Shown: positions 60,982-64,000 of the stretch, one piece after another
Layout: each line of letters begins with the position of its first letter
Numbering within the stretch: position 1 is the first letter of the stretch
Assembly: GCF_045635475.1 (NCBI RefSeq)
Contig: NZ_JBJGXI010000018.1
Location: forward strand, 24,922 to 88,921
Direction: 5' to 3'
Source of the DNA: JBJGXI01 sp045635475
Lineage (GTDB): Bacteria; Bacillota; Bacilli; Bacillales; Amphibacillaceae
DNA length: 64,000 bases
The notes under the pieces: model-generated
Told to the model about the DNA's origin: nothing
The model's database searches: none
What the model saw: only the letters and a program-made list of their open reading frames with translations
Translations under genes and position numbers: made by a program

Positions 60982-61527
60982 ATGTCGATCCGTTTATATA
61001 TACTAGGGATTTTGGCAATTAGTAACGACCACCCCTATCAGATTAAAAAGAAACTCGTTCGGGCGTTGCCGAATAGCCAGTTTAGTGAGGGTAAATTTTA
61101 CTATAACTTTGAAGCATTACAAAAAAAGGGGCACATCGAAGCAGTCGAAGTGGTGCAAGAAGGCAAGCGCCCAGATAAAACCTTATATGCGATTACAACA
61201 GATGGTAGAAAGGCACTCGAACAAGGAATATACGATAGTTTTAAAAACACAGTGATTCTTCGTGAGCTGTATATATCGATTTATTTGCTTCAATTCGTAG
61301 ACAGACAAAAAGTAGCAACTATATTAGAAGATACGATAACAAAAGAAAAGCAGCGACTGCAACAGGTGAAAGAGCGGAATCAGAACAATGAAAAGTTTCT
61401 CGAAGGCTATGTAAAGCTAAATGAACAAACAAAACAATCACTCGATTTCATCTATGACCATTCTTTCAACAACGCCGATTTCAACATCAGCTGGCTGGAG
61501 AAACTATTGGAATTCGTGAAAAAATGA
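60982..61527 (+). CDS. PadR family regulator with effector C-terminal domain
   Basis: 181 residues. N-terminal winged helix (LYILGILAISNDHPYQIKKKL, then EGKFYYNFEALQKKGHIEAV, KRPDKTLYAITTDGRKAL) and a helical Vir_act_alpha_C-type dimer domain. Long PadR form, unlike the one at 32676. Probably represses the flanking 59771 and DHA2 pump genes. GAAGGAGGCATTCTTC before ATG. Confidence 0.9.
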   Translation: MSIRLYILGILAISNDHPYQIKKKLVRALPNSQFSEGKFYYNFEALQKKGHIEAVEVVQEGKRPDKTLYAITTDGRKALEQGIYDSFKNTVILRELYISIYLLQFVDRQKVATILEDTITKEKQRLQQVKERNQNNEKFLEGYVKLNEQTKQSLDFIYDHSFNNADFNISWLEKLLEFVKK

Positions 61528-61530
61528 CGG

Positions 61531-61558
61531 GGAACGCGGGGTCAGGTTCCTCGTCCCA
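61531..61558 (+). repeat. REP-like left-arm fragment, copy 18
   Basis: GGAACGCGGGGTCAGGTTCC then CGTCCC; right arm missing. Begins four bases after the PadR stop codon. Confidence 0.8.
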
Positions 61559-61614
61559 TTTTTTCTAGATCTCCTGTTGTTAAGTGCTATGCACTAAAGA
61601 AAGGAAGTATTGTA

Positions 61615-63096
61615 ATGAGCACGAGCGCAACACAAGATAGAAGTACGATCAAAAAAATACCAATCCTGACGATTATGATTTTGGGTGCTTTTTTTGCACT
61701 CTTTAATCAAACAACGATGACCGTTGCACTGCCAACATTGATGGATGCATTCAATATTTTACCCTCAACCGGTCAATGGCTGACAACCGGATATATGCTC
61801 GTTAATGGTGTGCTGATACCGGTCACTGGATTTTTAATGAAACGATTTTCAACGAGGCAGTTGTTTCTAGCTTCGATGTTTATCTTTCTTACCGGGACAA
61901 TCGTATCGGCAGTTGCGCCGAACTTTTCGGTGCTATTAACAGGACGATTAATTCAAGCCGCTTCCACTGGTATTATAATGCCGCTACTAATGAATGTGGT
62001 GTTATCGCTGTTCCCGCCAGAAAGACGCGGTACAGCAATGGGAACAATCGGGCTTGCGATTATTTTTGCCCCGGCAGTTGGACCAACGATTGCAGGGTAT
62101 TTGCTTGACGTATACCCTTGGCAAGTATTGTTTTATGGTATGATTCCGTTTGTTGTCGTGATTATTATCAGTGCGTTTATTTTTCTGAAAAACGTGTCTG
62201 AGACGACAGCAAGCAAAATGGATTTTATCAGCTTAGTCTTATCGACAATTGGATTTGGCGGGCTACTTTATGGATTCAGTGAGGCCGGTCATGCTGGTTG
62301 GTCAAATATAGAAGTAATTGTTTCACTTGTTGTTGGGTTCGTCACCCTTGTATTGTTTACGTGGAGACAACTTGGCTCCAGTGATCCGTTTCTTGATTTG
62401 AGAGCATTTAAATATAACATGTTCTCTTTAACGACGATTATTAACTGTACGATCACGGTTGTCATGTATGCAGACATGATTTTACTGCCGTTGTATTTGC
62501 AAAATGCACGGGGTTTTACCGCTTTAGAATCTGGTGTTCTAATGTTACCAGGAGCATTGTTAATGGGCTTATTAAGTCCAGTAGTCGGCAAACTGTTTGA
62601 CCGGTTCGGAGTAAAATGGCTGGCCATTATCGGGATTATCATCGTTATCGCTACGACGTACTCGTTTACAAATTTAACTGACTCAATTAGCTATACCGTG
62701 CTCATCTTGATGTATGCCGGCCGTCGTCTTGGCATGGCGCTATTCTTAATGCCACTTCAAACGGCAGGGCTCAATCAACTACCATCCAGCTTGAATGCGC
62801 ATGGAACAGCAATCTCGAATACCACTAGACAAGTAGCCGGCGCAATTGGTACTTCTCTGTTAGTAACGATCATGACAAGCAGAACCGCTACACACCTCGG
62901 AGACCTTATGGCAAGTGGAGCAAGCGGCACCAAAGAATACTTGAAGATGGAAGCTTCCATCCAAGGGATTAATGACGCTTATTTCGCGATGTTAGCTTTC
63001 GCCGTAGTTAGTTTAATCTTGTCATTCTTTATCAAGCGCGTTGAACAAGCGTCTGAGGAGAGTTTGCAGGGCCAGAAGCCGTTGGGGCAGCGTTAG
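61615..63096 (+). CDS. DHA2 family MFS multidrug efflux protein (EmrB/QacA type)
   Basis: 493 residues with 14 membrane segments. ALFNQTTMTVALPTLMDAF at helix 1 has the D-x-T-x-x-x-x-x-L-P-like motif D1, GRLIQAASTGIIMPLLMNVV is motif B/C, and PAVGPTIAGYLLDVY is motif C. Proton-driven export of drugs, dyes or bile-like compounds. AAAGGAAGTATTGTA before ATG. Downstream of PadR, which likely controls it. Confidence 0.92.
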   Translation: MSTSATQDRSTIKKIPILTIMILGAFFALFNQTTMTVALPTLMDAFNILPSTGQWLTTGYMLVNGVLIPVTGFLMKRFSTRQLFLASMFIFLTGTIVSAVAPNFSVLLTGRLIQAASTGIIMPLLMNVVLSLFPPERRGTAMGTIGLAIIFAPAVGPTIAGYLLDVYPWQVLFYGMIPFVVVIIISAFIFLKNVSETTASKMDFISLVLSTIGFGGLLYGFSEAGHAGWSNIEVIVSLVVGFVTLVLFTWRQLGSSDPFLDLRAFKYNMFSLTTIINCTITVVMYADMILLPLYLQNARGFTALESGVLMLPGALLMGLLSPVVGKLFDRFGVKWLAIIGIIIVIATTYSFTNLTDSISYTVLILMYAGRRLGMALFLMPLQTAGLNQLPSSLNAHGTAISNTTRQVAGAIGTSLLVTIMTSRTATHLGDLMASGASGTKEYLKMEASIQGINDAYFAMLAFAVVSLILSFFIKRVEQASEESLQGQKPLGQR

Positions 63097-63098
63097 GG

Positions 63099-63126
63099 AG
63101 GCAGGGGTGATTCCCCTGCCTTTTTT
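63099..63126 (+). terminator. Terminator of the DHA2 pump gene
   Basis: GGCAGGGG / CCCCTGCC stem, six-base loop, TTTTTTATTTT. Confidence 0.85.
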
Positions 63127-63198
63127 ATTTTATGAATGAAAAAAGAGCCTCGATACACAAGTAACCGCGTAAATATTTCCATGTTTTTTGTGTTAAAG

Positions 63199-63897
63199 CT
63201 ACTTATTATCTTTTAATTGCTGAAGTTCATTCACTGTCACAAATTCATATTCTTCTTTTAACAATACCTTAATTATTTCTTCAACTAATTTGAGCTGTTC
63301 CCCAGAATCATCATACATAGGATGCAGGAGAATAATCGAACCATTCTTTACATTTCGCTTCACATAATCAATTTTATCATCAGCACTATCAGGTTCAATA
63401 TTCCAAGTTATAGTGTCTCTATTATGTTTCATTAAATAATAAGGTAATGCAAAAAGCTTCTTACCATTTGGTGGCCGAAAGTCTATCTCACCTTCAAAAC
63501 CGACACTTCTAATCAAACGGTCTGTTTTTTCAATTTCCTCTTTAATAAAGAAAGGCGATTTGAAAATCATTCGTTGGTGGGAGTATGTATGATTCCCAAC
63601 CTGATGACCTGCTTTTACAATCATTTCAGCTTCTTTTTGATTCTTTTCAATCTCATTCCCAACAAGAAAAAATGTCGCTTTTATATCGTATTGTTCTAAC
63701 AATGCTAGAATACGATCCACATTTTTGGTTGGACCATCATCAAAGGTTAATGCAACTACTTTCTGATTTGTTTCTACCTCATTTGTCAGTCCACCAAATA
63801 CTTGAAAAGATCTAGAGTTCATCAATTTATAAGTACAAAATAATAAAAGGAAAACTATAAAAATGGCTATACAAATGAATATTATTTTCTTTTTCAT
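63199..63897 (-). CDS. Polysaccharide deacetylase (NodB homology)
   Basis: 232 residues. N-terminal membrane anchor (IIFICIAIFIVFLLLFCTYKL), then the NodB domain: VALTFDDGPTKNVDRIL (motif 1, catalytic Asp pair) and HQVGNHTYSHQRM (motif 2, zinc His). RPPNG-like motif 3 appears as FRPPNGKK. Removes acetyl groups from peptidoglycan or chitin-like glycan outside the membrane. AGGAGAAAAAAAT before ATG. Confidence 0.92.
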   Translation of the reverse strand: MKKKIIFICIAIFIVFLLLFCTYKLMNSRSFQVFGGLTNEVETNQKVVALTFDDGPTKNVDRILALLEQYDIKATFFLVGNEIEKNQKEAEMIVKAGHQVGNHTYSHQRMIFKSPFFIKEEIEKTDRLIRSVGFEGEIDFRPPNGKKLFALPYYLMKHNRDTITWNIEPDSADDKIDYVKRNVKNGSIILLHPMYDDSGEQLKLVEEIIKVLLKEEYEFVTVNELQQLKDNK

Positions 63898-64000
63898 ATT
63901 TTTTTCTCCTTAAAATACTATTCTTACAATTTTAAATTATATCATAATTCCATTTGTTAAAGTTAGTTATTATTTACTTTTTTTGGTATTAATAATAAGT

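Noticed and set aside
8070..61558. Hairpin repeats as integron attC sites
   Set aside because: Copies are nearly identical to each other, lack GTTRRRY cores, flank genes of both strands and no integrase is present.

Overview
The window is AT-rich bacterial DNA with strong AGGAGG-type ribosome binding sites and frequent TTG and GTG starts. Its gene families (BclA-like collagen repeat protein, LytTR and PadR regulators, SPP1-like replication genes, YjzC-like and RDD proteins) point to a low-GC Gram-positive of the Bacillaceae, perhaps near Oceanobacillus, Gracilibacillus or Virgibacillus. The genus is inference. No rRNA, tRNA or CRISPR array was found.

Layout. 1-1.4 kb (minus strand): the start of an HKD/phospholipase D-like protein, a MazG-like NTP pyrophosphohydrolase and a HIT protein. 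1.4-6.8 kb (minus): a probable defence island. It holds a three-gene ABC-3C-type operon (Cap4-like nuclease-domain protein, middle component, DUF3732 SMC-like ATPase with a CxxC hook) followed by a two-winged-helix PD-(D/E)XK nuclease candidate. 7.3-17.4 kb: a mosaic of prophage-like replication genes (excisionase-type HTH, DnaD-like proteins, DnaB helicase, nuclease, helicase loader) and decayed genes (a RelE/ParE toxin with an amber codon, retropepsin-like protease remnants, a truncated duplicate of the DnaD gene). 17.4-34.2 kb: small accessory genes (DUF3800, Old Yellow Enzyme, YjzC-like, GNAT, ABC exporter, MFS transporter, small membrane proteins, RDD, PadR plus DUF2812). 34.5-36 kb: a BclA-like collagen repeat protein. 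36.5-41.1 kb: a TetR, NCS1 permease, DUF917 and hydantoinase/oxoprolinase operon. 41.2-46.6 kb: an XRE regulator with a frameshifted membrane partner, gene debris, a SnoaL-like protein, and a LysR gene divergent from a KstD-like flavoprotein. 47-59.4 kb: an SDR gene, then a glycosidase locus of three GH3 enzymes and a GtrA protein beside a LytTR two-component system. Two of the GH3 enzymes have their domains in reversed order and a membrane segment at each end. 59.7-63.9 kb: a YhgE/Pip-like protein behind an operator-rich promoter, PadR, a DHA2 efflux pump and a polysaccharide deacetylase.

The most distinctive feature of the whole window is an interspersed imperfect hairpin of about 80-86 bp, found in 18 full or partial copies between 8 and 61.6 kb. 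The left arm begins GGAACGCGGGGTCAG, the right arm ends CTGACCCTCTGTTCC, and the central loop is polar. Nearly all copies lie in the same orientation, several sit within a few bases of stop codons, and one supplies the last codons and the stop of a protein. It resembles a REP-like or IS200/IS605-type non-autonomous element, but no transposase lies in the window. One copy, with part of the neighbouring MFS gene, also exists as a decayed duplicate 17 kb away. The 1-8 kb island and the GH3 locus have no full copies.
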